Part shown: positions 6,723 to 18,793 of the stretch, in pieces
How positions within the stretch are numbered: the stretch's first letter is position 1
How the letters are laid out: every line of letters begins with the position of its first letter
Assembly: GCF_002102395.1 (NCBI RefSeq)
Contig: NZ_LQPZ01000050.1
Coordinates: forward strand, 1 to 56,970
DNA: 56,970 bases
DNA from: Mycolicibacillus trivialis
GTDB taxonomy: Bacteria; Actinomycetota; Actinomycetes; Mycobacteriales; Mycobacteriaceae
Direction: 5' to 3'
Program-made: the position numbers and the translations under genes
Notes under the pieces: generated by a model
The model's database searches: none
Seen by the model: only the letters and a program-made list of their open reading frames with translations
What the model was told of the DNA's origin: nothing

Positions 6723-7812
6723 CAACGGCCGCACCCCCGACCTGGATGCGGTGGCCCGCAGCGACCGGCTGCTCGACGCCCTCGCCGCCGGCCAGCCGCC
6801 GCCGCCCGGCGACCCCGCCGACCGGGCCCTCGTCGACCTGCTGGCGGGTTGGCGCGACGAGACCCGCTGGCCACCGGCGACCGGGCTGGTCGCCGAGAAC
6901 CAGGCCGTGGCCGCGCTGGAACGCGGCCGCAGGCGCACCCCGCACGTCCCGCACTCCCGGCGCGGACTCGCGCTGGTCGGAACGGTGGCCGCGACCGTGC
7001 TCGGGTTGGGTGGCTTCGGCGCCGTGCTGGCGACCGCCCAGCCGGGTGACGCGCTCTACGGGTTGCGCAGCACGCTGTTCGGTGAGCCGCCGGAGGTGCG
7101 CGACGACCGGGTGGCGCTGGTCGCGCAGACCGAGTTCGCCAAGGTCCAGCAGATGATCCACGACGGCCAGTGGGACCAGGCCAAGGACAAACTCGCCGAG
7201 GTCAGTGACACCGTCCAGAACGTCAACAACGCCGACCGCAAGCAGGAACTGCTTGAGCAGTGGAACGAACTCAACGTCAAGGTCGAGCACCGCGACCCCG
7301 AGGCGACCGTGCCGCCGGCCCCGGAATCGGATCCGGCCGTGCCGCCGGTGGAGGGCAGCACGTCGGTGACGCTGTCGACCGATCCCGACGCGGAGTCCAC
7401 CTCGCCGGCGGAGACGACGGGTCCCTCGGACACGTCGGCGACGTCGGAGCCGTCCGAGCCGGGCAAGACCTCGGAGGGCGCAGCGCCGTCGGAAACCGAG
7501 CAGTCGACTGACGAGGAGACGGAGACCGAGACGACGACCGCGCCGCCGGAGCCCGGGAAGACGACCGCGCCGACGGAGACCGGGAAGACCACGGCGCCGC
7601 CGGCCACCACGACGCCCGCGCAGCCGCCCGCCAAGCACACCGGCGAGACCACGCCGGCCGAGGCGCCCCGCGCGGAAAGCCCGGCGACGACCGTGCCGGC
7701 GGCAGAGAACGAGGAGCGGAAGGCGCCGGCGGAGCCGGGCGAGCACGCCACGAACCCTGCCGAGCACGCCCCGAACCCGGCCGAGCCGGCCGATTCCGGC
7801 GCGGAAAACTAG
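6715..7812 (+). CDS. rsdA: Anti-sigma-D factor RsdA
   Basis: This membrane anti-sigma factor holds SigD inactive. The cytoplasmic N-terminus carries the sigma-binding segment LDAVARSDRLLDALAAGQ (about 10-27). One transmembrane helix spans about residues 84-107. A structured portion runs to about residue 190, and then a very long Thr/Pro/Glu/Ser-rich outside tail runs to residue 365. M. tuberculosis RsdA is about 300 residues, so the tail here is longer. The tail has repeats such as ETGKTTAPP and EHAPNPAEP and may span the wall. The ATG at 6715 follows GGAGGT at 6705-6710 and overlaps sigD. A GTG at 6709 is an alternative start. Release of SigD in M. tuberculosis involves proteolysis of RsdA. 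Confidence 0.88.
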   Translation: MADNGRTPDLDAVARSDRLLDALAAGQPPPPGDPADRALVDLLAGWRDETRWPPATGLVAENQAVAALERGRRRTPHVPHSRRGLALVGTVAATVLGLGGFGAVLATAQPGDALYGLRSTLFGEPPEVRDDRVALVAQTEFAKVQQMIHDGQWDQAKDKLAEVSDTVQNVNNADRKQELLEQWNELNVKVEHRDPEATVPPAPESDPAVPPVEGSTSVTLSTDPDAESTSPAETTGPSDTSATSEPSEPGKTSEGAAPSETEQSTDEETETETTTAPPEPGKTTAPTETGKTTAPPATTTPAQPPAKHTGETTPAEAPRAESPATTVPAAENEERKAPAEPGEHATNPAEHAPNPAEPADSGAEN

Positions 7813-8217
7813 TTAGCGGTAGCCCTCGGTCTCCGAGGCGGCCTCGTTGAGCGAGGCGTCGGCGTAACCGCGGCAGTAGTCCCAGGTGACATAGGAGTCC
7901 GGCTCCGGGTCGTACGCCGGCTCGTGCGGGCGCACCGTGCCGTCGACCAGCAGCTGCAGCAGGTTGGCGCGCAGCATGTCCCAGTCGTGGTAGTGGTCCT
8001 CGTGGCAGTCGTCGCAGCAGACCACCAGACCACGGATCCCCCGGGGGGCCAGCAACGCCTCGTACACCGCCAGATCGGCGAGGTCGGCCTCCACCGCGGT
8101 CCGCTCATGCGGGTCCAGCGGCTGGCCCGGCTCGATGTCGTCCAATGCGGCCGACGGGTCGTACGGGTCGTCAGCAAACGGGTCCGGCGGCAGACCCGGA
8201 GGCAGATGGTCACGCAC
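7813..8217 (-). CDS. DUF5319 family protein (Rv3412-like)
   Basis: This is a 134-residue acidic cytoplasmic protein. The centre has a CCDDCHEDHYHDWDML segment with three cysteines and three histidines that looks able to bind a metal. The N-terminus is a Pro/Asp-rich stretch. Its position between the sigD/rsdA pair and guaB2, on the opposite strand, matches M. tuberculosis Rv3412. It ends next to the rsdA stop, so the two genes converge with no room for a separate terminator. No function is known. The 134-base gap to guaB2 contains the divergent promoters, including a TAGGAT at about 8310. Confidence 0.85.
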   Translation of the reverse strand: MRDHLPPGLPPDPFADDPYDPSAALDDIEPGQPLDPHERTAVEADLADLAVYEALLAPRGIRGLVVCCDDCHEDHYHDWDMLRANLLQLLVDGTVRPHEPAYDPEPDSYVTWDYCRGYADASLNEAASETEGYR

Positions 8218-8312
8218 GCCTACACCCTACGCAGGGCGCACACCGGAAGCCAGCGGCCACCGAATCGCGGCCCGGCGACGGGCCTGCGGAAAACGCCGCC
8301 GGGGCGCATTAG

Positions 8313-9908
<1,596 letters not shown>

Positions 9909-9961
9909 TGGGTGCGGCACCGTCCGATCCGTCCAGCCGATCCGTATAAAGGGGACCTCGC

Positions 9962-11098
9962 ATGCGTGACCTTGTTGAAATCGGCCTGGGCCGCACCGCG
10001 CGGCGCACCTACGAACTCGCCGACGTCAACATCGTGCCCTCGCGGCGCACCCGCTCCTCCCAGGACGTGTCGACCGCCTGGCAGCTCGACGCCTACCGCT
10101 TCGAGATCCCGGTGCTCACCCACCCCACCGACGCGCTGGTCTCCCCGGAGTTCGCCATCGAACTGGGCCGGCGGGGCGGGCTGGGGGTCCTCAACGGGGA
10201 GGGGCTGATCGGCAGGCACGCCGACGTCGAGGCCAGGGTCGCACAACTGCTGGAGGTCGCTGCCAAAGAACCCGAGCCGACCGCCGCGGTCGGGCTGCTG
10301 CAGCAGTTGCACGCCGCCCCGCTGAACCCCGACCTGCTCGGCGCCGCTGTCGCCCGGATCCGGGAGGCCGGGGTGACCACCGCGGTGCGGGTCAGCCCGC
10401 AGAGCGCGGCCGCGCTCACCCCGGCGCTGGTGGCGGCCGGGGTGGAACTGCTGGTCATCCAGGGCACGCTCATCTCCGCGGAGCGGGTGGCCAACAACGG
10501 CGAGCCGCTCAACCTCAAGACCTTCATCTCCGAGTTGGACATCCCGGTGGTGGCCGGCGGCGTGCTCGACCACCGCACCGCGCTGCACCTGATGCGCACC
10601 GGCGCGGCCGGGGTCATCGTCGGCTACGGCTCTACCGCCGGGGCGACAACCTCCGATGAGGTGCTGGGGATCAGCGTGCCGATGGCCACCGCGATCGCCG
10701 ACGCCGCTGCCGCGCGCCGCGAATACCTCGACGAGACCGGCGGCCGGTACGTGCACGTGATCGCCGACGGCGACATCCACACCTCCGGTGACCTGGCCAA
10801 GGCGATCGCCTGCGGCGCCGACGCGGTGATGCTCGGCACCCCGCTGGCGGCCTCCCAGGAGGCCCTCGGCGGCGGCTGGTACTGGCCGTCCGCGGCCGCC
10901 CACCCGTCACTGCCGCGTGGGGCGCTGCTGCAGATCGCGCTCGGTGAGCGCCCCACCCTCGACCAGGTGCTCTCCGGGCCGTCCGACGACCCGTTCGGCT
11001 CGCTGAACCTGGTCGGCGGGCTGCGCCGGGCGATGGCCAAGGCCGGCTACTGCGATCTGAAGGAATTCCAGAAGGTCGGTTTGACCGTCGGGGCCTGA
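9962..11098 (+). CDS. guaB3: GuaB3 family IMP dehydrogenase-related protein
   Basis: This 378-residue TIM-barrel paralogue of IMPDH lacks the CBS domains. Where GuaB2 has the catalytic GPGSICTTR loop, this protein reads GYGSTAGATTSDEV, with no cysteine. Its only cysteines are in AIACGADAV and GYCDLKE. It is therefore unlikely to act by the usual IMPDH mechanism, and the real reaction of actinobacterial GuaB3 is unsettled. The phosphate-binding ADGDIHTSGDLAKAIACGADAVMLGTP segment is kept. The ATG at 9962 is preceded by AAAGGGGAC. It is in the same operon and order as guaB2-guaB3 of M. tuberculosis (Rv3411c-Rv3410c). Confidence 0.93.
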   Translation: MRDLVEIGLGRTARRTYELADVNIVPSRRTRSSQDVSTAWQLDAYRFEIPVLTHPTDALVSPEFAIELGRRGGLGVLNGEGLIGRHADVEARVAQLLEVAAKEPEPTAAVGLLQQLHAAPLNPDLLGAAVARIREAGVTTAVRVSPQSAAALTPALVAAGVELLVIQGTLISAERVANNGEPLNLKTFISELDIPVVAGGVLDHRTALHLMRTGAAGVIVGYGSTAGATTSDEVLGISVPMATAIADAAAARREYLDETGGRYVHVIADGDIHTSGDLAKAIACGADAVMLGTPLAASQEALGGGWYWPSAAAHPSLPRGALLQIALGERPTLDQVLSGPSDDPFGSLNLVGGLRRAMAKAGYCDLKEFQKVGLTVGA

Positions 11099-11122
11099 TT
11101 TCGGCGCCGCCCGCGGCACGCT

Positions 11123-11200
11123 TCCCTGAAATCGACGTCCTGGCGGCTCTATAGGGCGAAAAATCGGGCTGTTCGGCCGTTTGGACGTCGATTTCAGGGA
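11123..11200. repeat. Perfect 18-bp inverted repeat between guaB3 and choD
   Basis: TCCCTGAAATCGACGTCC at 11123-11140 is the exact reverse complement of 11183-11200, with a 42-base loop. Adjoining the right arm, 11178-11189 reads CGTTTGGACGTC, whose complement GACGTCCAAACG also lies in the palindrome at 2882-2940. It may be a dispersed palindromic repeat or a strong RNA hairpin separating guaB3 from choD. Confidence 0.85.
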
Positions 11201-11273
11201 CCACCCCCGGTGGCCGGCCGTCCCGCCCGGCCAACCGGCAGAGATTCGCGCTACCGGTCAGTAAGCTGAGGCG

Positions 11274-13001
11274 ATGCAGCCTGATTACGACGTGCTCATC
11301 ATCGGCTCGGGTTTCGGTGGCAGTGTCAGCGCACTGCGGCTCACCGAGAAGGGTTACCGGGTCGGGGTTCTGGAGGCCGGCCGCCGCTTCGCCGACCACG
11401 AGTTCGCCAAGAACTCCTGGCACCTGCGCGAATTCCTCTGGGCACCCAAACTCGGCTGTTACGGCATCCAGCGCATCCATCTGCTCGACAACGTCATGGT
11501 GCTCGCCGGAGCCGGGGTCGGTGGCGGGTCGCTGAACTACGCCAACACGCTCTACGTCCCGCCGGAGCCGTTCTTCGCCGACCCGCAGTGGCGCGACATC
11601 ACCGACTGGCGCGCGGAGTTGACCCCGCACTACGAGCAGGCGCAGCGGATGCTCGGGGTGGTCAAGAACCCGACCTTCACCGACGCCGACCGCATCGTGA
11701 AGGAGGTCGCCGACGACATGGGTGTCGGCGACACCTTCGTGCCCACCCCGGTCGGGGTCTTCTTCGGCCCGGACGGCGAGAAGACACCGGGCAAGACGGT
11801 GCCCGACCCCTACTTCGGCGGCGCAGGCCCGGCCCGCACCGGCTGCATCGAATGCGGCGAATGCATGACCGGATGCCGCCACGGCGCCAAGAACACCCTG
11901 GTGAAGAACTACCTGGGGCTGGCCGAATCGGCCGGTGCGCAGGTCCACCCGATGACCACGGTGACCGGGTTCGAGCAGCGCCCCGACGGGCTGTGGGAGG
12001 TCACCACGGTGCGCACCGGGTCGTGGCTGCGGCGGCGCCGGCGCACCTTCACCGCCACCCACCTGATCCTGGCGGCCGGCACCTACAACACCCAGCGGCT
12101 GCTGTTCAAGATGCGCGACACCGGGAAGTTGGCCAAGCTGTCCGACAAACTCGGCGTGCTGACCCGCACCAACTCCGAATCCATCGTTGGGGCGGCGACG
12201 TTGAACGTCAACCCGGAGCTGGACCTGACCCACGGGGTGGCGATCACCTCGTCGATCCACCCCACCGGCGACACCCACGTCGAGCCGGTCCGCTACGGCA
12301 AGGGGTCCAACGCGATGGGCCTGTTGCAGACGTTGATGACCGACGGCGCCGGCCCGCAGGGCACCGACGTGCCGCGCTGGCGTCAGCTGATCGACCAGGC
12401 CCGCGAGGACCCGCGCCACATCCTGCGACTGCTCAACCCGAAACAGTGGAGCGAGCGGACCGTGATCGCGTTGGTCATGCAGCACCTGGACAACTCGATC
12501 ACCACCTTCACCAGGCGCGGTCGGCTCGGCGGGCGCCGCTACTCCAGCAAGCAGGGCCACGGCGAACCGAACCCCAGCTGGATCCCGGTGGGCAACGAGG
12601 TCACCCGTCGGATCGCCGCCAAGATCGACGGGGTGGCCGGCGGCACCTGGGGCGAGCTGTTCAACATCCCGCTGACCGCGCACTTCCTGGGCGGGGCGGT
12701 GATCGGGAAGGACGCCGACCACGGTGTGATCGACCCCTATCACCGGGTGTACAACTACCCGACGATGCATGTCGTGGACGGCACGTCGATCTCGGCGAAC
12801 CTCGGGGTGAACCCGTCGCTGTCGATCACCGCCCAGGCCGAGCGGGCCGCGTCGCTATGGCCGAACAAGGGCGAGGCCGATCTGCGGCCCGCGCAGGGCG
12901 AGGGCTACCGGCGGCTGAACCCGGTCGCGCCGAACCACCCGGTGGTGCCGACGTCGGCGCCCGGCGCGCTGCGCTGGCTGCCGATCACTCCGACGGGCTG
13001 A
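11274..13001 (+). CDS. choD: GMC-type FAD oxidoreductase, cholesterol oxidase family (ChoD)
   Basis: This is a 575-residue GMC flavoprotein. The FAD-binding GSGFGG is at 11-16, preceded by DYDVLII. The AGAGVGGGSLNYAN signature follows, and the C-terminal HVVDGTSISANLGVNPSLSI segment closes the flavin site. A four-cysteine stretch (CIECGECMTGC) lies mid-protein, as in related long GMC oxidases. It matches M. tuberculosis ChoD (Rv3409c) in length and neighbourhood. Despite the name, several ChoD proteins of this type show little cholesterol oxidase activity, so the substrate may be another sterol or alcohol. It ends convergently with the GH65 gene and the two overlap by 17 bases. Confidence 0.9.
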   Translation: MQPDYDVLIIGSGFGGSVSALRLTEKGYRVGVLEAGRRFADHEFAKNSWHLREFLWAPKLGCYGIQRIHLLDNVMVLAGAGVGGGSLNYANTLYVPPEPFFADPQWRDITDWRAELTPHYEQAQRMLGVVKNPTFTDADRIVKEVADDMGVGDTFVPTPVGVFFGPDGEKTPGKTVPDPYFGGAGPARTGCIECGECMTGCRHGAKNTLVKNYLGLAESAGAQVHPMTTVTGFEQRPDGLWEVTTVRTGSWLRRRRRTFTATHLILAAGTYNTQRLLFKMRDTGKLAKLSDKLGVLTRTNSESIVGAATLNVNPELDLTHGVAITSSIHPTGDTHVEPVRYGKGSNAMGLLQTLMTDGAGPQGTDVPRWRQLIDQAREDPRHILRLLNPKQWSERTVIALVMQHLDNSITTFTRRGRLGGRRYSSKQGHGEPNPSWIPVGNEVTRRIAAKIDGVAGGTWGELFNIPLTAHFLGGAVIGKDADHGVIDPYHRVYNYPTMHVVDGTSISANLGVNPSLSITAQAERAASLWPNKGEADLRPAQGEGYRRLNPVAPNHPVVPTSAPGALRWLPITPTG

Positions 13002-15366
13002 CCTGCCTGCCCGACCGGATGTGGCGGTGCAGCGGTTGACGGCCGGGCGGTTGCGTCGGTGGGGGCAGGAGCGGCTCGCAGGCCTCGATCGGCAACGTCG
13101 TCGGCTCGGCGGTCGACAGTTCGATGTCGGTGCCGGCATGCCGGATCGTCAGCGGACCGTCGGAGCCGTCGCGCAGCGTGTAGGTCACCTCGTCGTGGGT
13201 GATCGCCACCGCGAGCCGAAAATTGCGCCAGCGCAGACCGAACCGTAGGCCGGCGATACCGTCGGGCAGGTGCGGGTTGAGCGCCAGCACACCCTCGTCG
13301 TCGCGTAGGCCGCCGAAGCCGGCCACCAGCGCCGTCCACGCCCCGGCCAGCGACGCCATGTGCAACCCGTCGCGGGTGTTGGCGTGCAGGTCCCGCAAGT
13401 CGATCAGCGCGGCTTCGAAGGCGTAGTCGTGCGCCAACTCCAGATGCCCGACGTGGGCGCACATCACCGCCTGGGTCGCCGCCGACAACGACGAGTCGCG
13501 CACCGTGCGCCGCTCGTAGTAGTCGACGTTGCGGGCGATCTGCTCGTCGGTGAACGCGTGGCTCTGCCACTGCATCGCCAGCACCAGATCGGCCTGCTTG
13601 ACCACCTGCGCCGGATACAGCCGGACGTAGGGCGCATGCAACAGCAGCGGATAACGGTGGTAGGTCTCGAAATCCCACTCCGCCAGGGTGGTGAAGCCCT
13701 CGGATTGCTGGTGGACACCGAGTTCCTCGTCGTAGGGCAGGTGGACGGCGTCGGCGGCGTTGCGCCAGGCGGCCAGTTCCTCGGTGCCGACCCCCATTTC
13801 GCGGGCGGCCTGCGGGTGGCGGTTGCACGCCTCGGCGGCGGTCCGCAGCCCGTGGGCCGCCATCAGGTTGGTGAAGATGTTGTCGCGCACCACCGCGGTG
13901 TATTCGTCGGGTCCGGTCACCCCGTTGAGATGCCACACCCCGTGCCGGTCGTGGTGGCCCAGCGACAGCCACAGCCGGGCGGTCTCCACCAGCACCGTCA
14001 GGCCGCATTCGGCCTCCAGGGACTCGTCGCCGGTGACCACCCGGTAGCGCTCGAAGGCGGCGGCGATGTCGGCGTTGATGTGCCAGGCGGCGGTGCCGGC
14101 CGGCCAGTAGGCCGAACATTCCTGGCCGCGGATGGTGCGCCACGGGAACGCCGCACCCCGCAACCCCAACTCGCGGGCACGTTGGCGCGCCGGCTCCAGC
14201 GTGGCGGCCCGCCAGCGCAAGGCGTCGGCGGCCGCGTGCGGGGCGGTGTAGGTCAACACCGGAAGCACGAAACCCTCGGTGTCCCAGAAGGTGTGACCGT
14301 CATAGCCGGTTCCGGTCAGCCCCTTGCTGGGGATCGCGCGACGCTCGGCGCGGGCGCTGGCCTGCAGCACATGGAACAGCCCGAACCGCACCGCCTGCTG
14401 GATGGCCGAGTCGCCGTCGACCTCGACGTCCGCGCAATCCCAGTAGTCGTCGAGGAAGTCGCGCTGGGAGGACAGCAGTCCACCCCACCCGCAGTAGCGG
14501 GCACCGGTCAGTGCGGCGGCGACCTGGTCGCGCAGGGCGGGCCGGGACCGCAGACTCGACCAGCCGTAGGCGATGTATTTGACGATGCGCAACCGCTGGC
14601 CGGGGCGCAGACCGCAGACGATGCTGGTGCGGGCCAGGTCCTCGCGGGCGACGGTCTCGACCTCGACCCGGCCGGGCACCTCCACGTCGTGGTCCATTTC
14701 GGCGGCCATCATCAATCCGCTGGCACGGGTGCGGTGCATCAGCAGCGCCCGGTGGTCTTCGGCCTCCCATTCGACCGCCTCCAGCGGCTTGTCCAGGATC
14801 GCCGAGACCCGCGGATCGTCGGAGGTCTGCGGCTGGTCCTCGTTGGCGACGAGTTCGGATTGCACGGTGACCCGGGCGAATTCATCGACGGCCTCGACCA
14901 CGTACTCGATCGCGGCGATGCTGCGCTGCACCAGCGACACCAGCCGGGTGGAGGTGAGCTTGATCTGCCTGCCCGCCGGGGACCGCCAGTGCGCGTGACG
15001 GGTCAGCGTCCCGGCGTGCAGGTCCAGCACCCGCTCGTGTTCGAGCAGGGTGCCGTAGCGGACGTCGAACGGTTCGTCGTCGACGGTCAGCCGCATCAGT
15101 TTTCCGTTGGTGACGTCCACGACGGTCTGGCCGGCCTCGGGGTAGCCGTAGCCGGCCTCGGCGTAGGGCAGTGGACGCACCTCGTAGAAGGAGTTCAGAT
15201 AGGTGCCGGGCAGGCCGTGCGGCTCACCCTCATCGAGGTTGCCGCGCAACCCGATATGGCCGTTGGACAGTGCGAACAACGACTCGGATTGGGCCAGCAG
15301 GTTCAGGTCCAGGGAGGTCTCGCGCACCTGCCACGGCTCGATCGGGAACGTCTTCTCGGTGATCAT
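12985..15366 (-). CDS. Glycoside hydrolase family 65 protein (maltose/kojibiose/trehalose phosphorylase-like)
   Basis: This 793-residue cytoplasmic enzyme has the GH65 layout: an N-terminal beta domain ([23 protein letters not shown]), an alpha/alpha barrel, and a C-terminal beta domain. The general-acid Glu488 lies in [12 protein letters not shown]. The substrate-pocket motifs [11 protein letters not shown] (355-364) and [10 protein letters not shown] are present. GH65 members phosphorolyse alpha-glucosides such as maltose, kojibiose or trehalose to beta-glucose-1-phosphate plus glucose. The partner gene upstream is a beta-phosphoglucomutase-like HAD protein whose stop overlaps this ATG by 4 bases (ATGA). 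That is the expected partner to convert the product to glucose-6-phosphate. The exact disaccharide cannot be read from sequence. It matches Rv3401. Confidence 0.92.
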   Translation of the reverse strand: MITEKTFPIEPWQVRETSLDLNLLAQSESLFALSNGHIGLRGNLDEGEPHGLPGTYLNSFYEVRPLPYAEAGYGYPEAGQTVVDVTNGKLMRLTVDDEPFDVRYGTLLEHERVLDLHAGTLTRHAHWRSPAGRQIKLTSTRLVSLVQRSIAAIEYVVEAVDEFARVTVQSELVANEDQPQTSDDPRVSAILDKPLEAVEWEAEDHRALLMHRTRASGLMMAAEMDHDVEVPGRVEVETVAREDLARTSIVCGLRPGQRLRIVKYIAYGWSSLRSRPALRDQVAAALTGARYCGWGGLLSSQRDFLDDYWDCADVEVDGDSAIQQAVRFGLFHVLQASARAERRAIPSKGLTGTGYDGHTFWDTEGFVLPVLTYTAPHAAADALRWRAATLEPARQRARELGLRGAAFPWRTIRGQECSAYWPAGTAAWHINADIAAAFERYRVVTGDESLEAECGLTVLVETARLWLSLGHHDRHGVWHLNGVTGPDEYTAVVRDNIFTNLMAAHGLRTAAEACNRHPQAAREMGVGTEELAAWRNAADAVHLPYDEELGVHQQSEGFTTLAEWDFETYHRYPLLLHAPYVRLYPAQVVKQADLVLAMQWQSHAFTDEQIARNVDYYERRTVRDSSLSAATQAVMCAHVGHLELAHDYAFEAALIDLRDLHANTRDGLHMASLAGAWTALVAGFGGLRDDEGVLALNPHLPDGIAGLRFGLRWRNFRLAVAITHDEVTYTLRDGSDGPLTIRHAGTDIELSTAEPTTLPIEACEPLLPPPTQPPGRQPLHRHIRSGRQVSPSE

Positions 15367-16115
15367 CGGCGGTCCTCGCAGAGTTGCGCGAGGTCGCTGA
15401 CGACGGTGTCGGCGCCGTTGTGCAGCAGGTCCTCGGCGTGGGCGGCACCGCCCCGGTTGACCCCGACCACATAGCCGAAGCGCCCGGCGCGGCCGGCCGC
15501 CACCCCGGAGAGCGCATCCTCGAACACCGCGGCGGCGGCCGGGGCGACGTCGAGCAGTTCGGCCGCCCGCAGGAACGAGTCCGGGGCGGGCTTGCCGGCC
15601 AGGTGCTCCTCGCGCAGGGTCACCCCGTCGACGCGGGCCGCGACGAACCGGTCCAGGCCGGTGAGCGCGAGCACCTCGCGGGTGTTGGCGCTGGAGGAGA
15701 CCACCGCCACGGCGAGCCCGGCGTCGGCGACGGCCTGCAGGTACCGTCGCGAGCCCTCGAACACCGTCACGCCCTCGGCGTGCAGGGTCTGCTGGAACGC
15801 CTCGTTCTTGCGGTTGCCCAGCCCGTAGACGGTCTCGGCACCCGGCGGGTCGTCGGGGTCGCCGTCGGGCAGGGTGATGCCGCGGCTGGCCAGAAAGGAC
15901 GCCACCCCGTCGTGGCGGCGCTTGCCGTCGACGTAGCGCAGGTAGTCCTCGACCGGGTCGAACGGCACGAACTTCTCACCGCGCTCGGCGGCGCGTTGCC
16001 GCAGGTAGGCGTCGAACATCGCGGCCCAGGCCTTGGTGTGCACGCTGGCGGTGTCGGTCAGCACGCCGTCGAGATCGAACAATGCGGCACGCACCGCATC
16101 GGGTAGACCGAGCAC
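15363..16115 (-). CDS. HAD hydrolase, beta-phosphoglucomutase family
   Basis: This 250-residue HAD protein starts with the nucleophile motif DLDGVLTDT (D14, D16). It also has the SSSAN motif II, the K in [10 protein letters not shown], and the FEDALSGV motif IV. A helical cap domain follows motif I. Beta-phosphoglucomutase interconverts beta-glucose-1-phosphate and glucose-6-phosphate. The GTG start at 16115 was chosen because GAGGAGGT lies 6 bases upstream and the product then starts right before the HAD core. A longer frame begins at 16181 without such support. It is coupled by an ATGA overlap to the GH65 phosphorylase-like gene and is the first gene of the pair. It is divergent from guaA and matches Rv3400. 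Confidence 0.9.
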   Translation of the reverse strand: MLGLPDAVRAALFDLDGVLTDTASVHTKAWAAMFDAYLRQRAAERGEKFVPFDPVEDYLRYVDGKRRHDGVASFLASRGITLPDGDPDDPPGAETVYGLGNRKNEAFQQTLHAEGVTVFEGSRRYLQAVADAGLAVAVVSSSANTREVLALTGLDRFVAARVDGVTLREEHLAGKPAPDSFLRAAELLDVAPAAAAVFEDALSGVAAGRAGRFGYVVGVNRGGAAHAEDLLHNGADTVVSDLAQLCEDRR

Positions 16116-16202
16116 AGGAGACCTCCTCGGGTTTCGGCTCGTCTTCACCGGGTAGCCATCCGGACGGCGCTCGAACCACATCGACGCGCGCCGTTAGACT
16201 TC

Positions 16203-17765
<1,563 letters not shown>

Positions 17766-17770
17766 GCGCC

Positions 17771-17800
17771 GGCTCGCCGGCGGGGGCTGCGCCGGGAGCC
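17771..17800 (+). terminator. Hairpin after guaA
   Basis: GGCTCGCCGGC (17771-17781) pairs with GCCGGGAGCC (17791-17800) with one bulged base, 5 bases past the guaA stop. A second hairpin (17828-17848, GAGTGCGG/CCGCACTC, perfect 8-bp stem) and T-rich runs at about 17867-17882 follow. Together they probably separate guaA from the SOS-controlled imuA' gene. No gene is visible in 17766-18050. Confidence 0.45.
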
Positions 17801-17971
17801 TGACCACCGCGATGTGGCGCGCGTGGGGAGTGCGGGCCGGCCGCACTCGGGTGGCGACGAACCCGTATTTTTCCGTCTTTTTCCGAGGCGGATGAGGCCG
17901 TTGAGTCGGGTGATGCGGTAGCGCAGACATCGGGTTGACCGTGTCGGAGCCCGGGTGTTTACTCGCCTGTA

Positions 17972-17987
17972 TCGAACAGGTATTCGA
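17972..17987 (+). promoter_or_regulatory. LexA (SOS) box upstream of imuA'
   Basis: TCGAACAGGTATTCGA differs from the mycobacterial palindromic LexA consensus TCGAAC-N4-GTTCGA at one base. It lies 64 bases before the chosen imuA' start, consistent with DNA-damage induction of the imuA'-imuB operon. Confidence 0.85.
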
Positions 17988-18050
17988 ATGCTTGGTGGGT
18001 TCCCGAACGGGGTTTCCCCGGGTGTTCCCGAGTGGCTTCCGGAGGTGGCG

Positions 18051-18779
18051 GTGACGGTGATGACGGCGATGACGGCGGCTGCCGCCGACCCCCCGCCGAC
18101 CAGGGCCGACCAGCTCGCACAGCTGCGGCAACGGATGGCCGCGATCACCGGGAAGGGGGCGGGCGGCCGGGTCGGCGCCGCACCGCAGGCAGCGGTGCTG
18201 CCGACCGAGCCGGCCTCGGGGGGCGTGCTGGCGGTGCCGGATCTGCTGACGGAGACGTTGCCCGCCGGGCTGCCGCGCGGGGTGGTGGCGGTGCTGTCCG
18301 GGGCGCGGTCACTGCCGGTGGCCATGGTGGCCGCGGCGACGGCCGCCGGGGCGCACGCGGCCATCGTCGGCCAGCCGGACATCGGGCTGCTGGCGGCCGC
18401 GGAGATGGGCGCCGACCTGAGCCGGCTGGCGGTGATCCCCGACCCGGGCCCCGATCGGGTGGAGATCGCCGCGGTGCTCATCGACGGCATGGACCTGGTG
18501 GTGCTGGGGCTGGCCGGTGTCACCGTGCCGCCCGCCCGGGCGCGGGTGGTGGCCGCCCGGGCCCGGAGTCGGGGCTGCACCCTGCTGGTCACCGGTGGGG
18601 ACTGGCCGGAGGCGACGCTGCGGCTGGCCGCCCGGGTCTGCGGCTACGACACCGCGGGGGCGGGGGAGCGGGCCGGGCCCGGTTGCGGCCGGATCGGCGC
18701 GGTGCGGCTGGCCGTGCGCGGTGCCGGTCGGGGCCGGGCCGGCGCCGGGATCGGTGCGGCCACCGCCGCAGCGGTCTGA
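18051..18779 (+). CDS. imuA': Mutasome accessory protein ImuA'
   Basis: This 242-residue RecA-fold-like protein lacks an obvious Walker A motif. It keeps the core strands ([31 protein letters not shown] and LVVLGLAGV). ImuA' interacts with ImuB and is required for DnaE2-dependent damage-induced mutagenesis in mycobacteria. The GTG at 18051 was chosen because GGAGG ends 5 bases before it. The frame is open farther upstream through the LexA box, which cannot be coding if the box controls transcription. The C-terminus is Gly/Arg/Ala-rich. imuB follows 14 bases downstream. It matches Rv3395c. Confidence 0.85.
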   Translation: MTVMTAMTAAAADPPPTRADQLAQLRQRMAAITGKGAGGRVGAAPQAAVLPTEPASGGVLAVPDLLTETLPAGLPRGVVAVLSGARSLPVAMVAAATAAGAHAAIVGQPDIGLLAAAEMGADLSRLAVIPDPGPDRVEIAAVLIDGMDLVVLGLAGVTVPPARARVVAARARSRGCTLLVTGGDWPEATLRLAARVCGYDTAGAGERAGPGCGRIGAVRLAVRGAGRGRAGAGIGAATAAAV

Positions 18780-18793
18780 GGCCCGGGGGCGAC

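Noticed and set aside
13360..15474. A 704-residue plus-strand frame.
   Set aside because: It is antisense to the GH65 gene, has no domain, and has shadow-frame composition.
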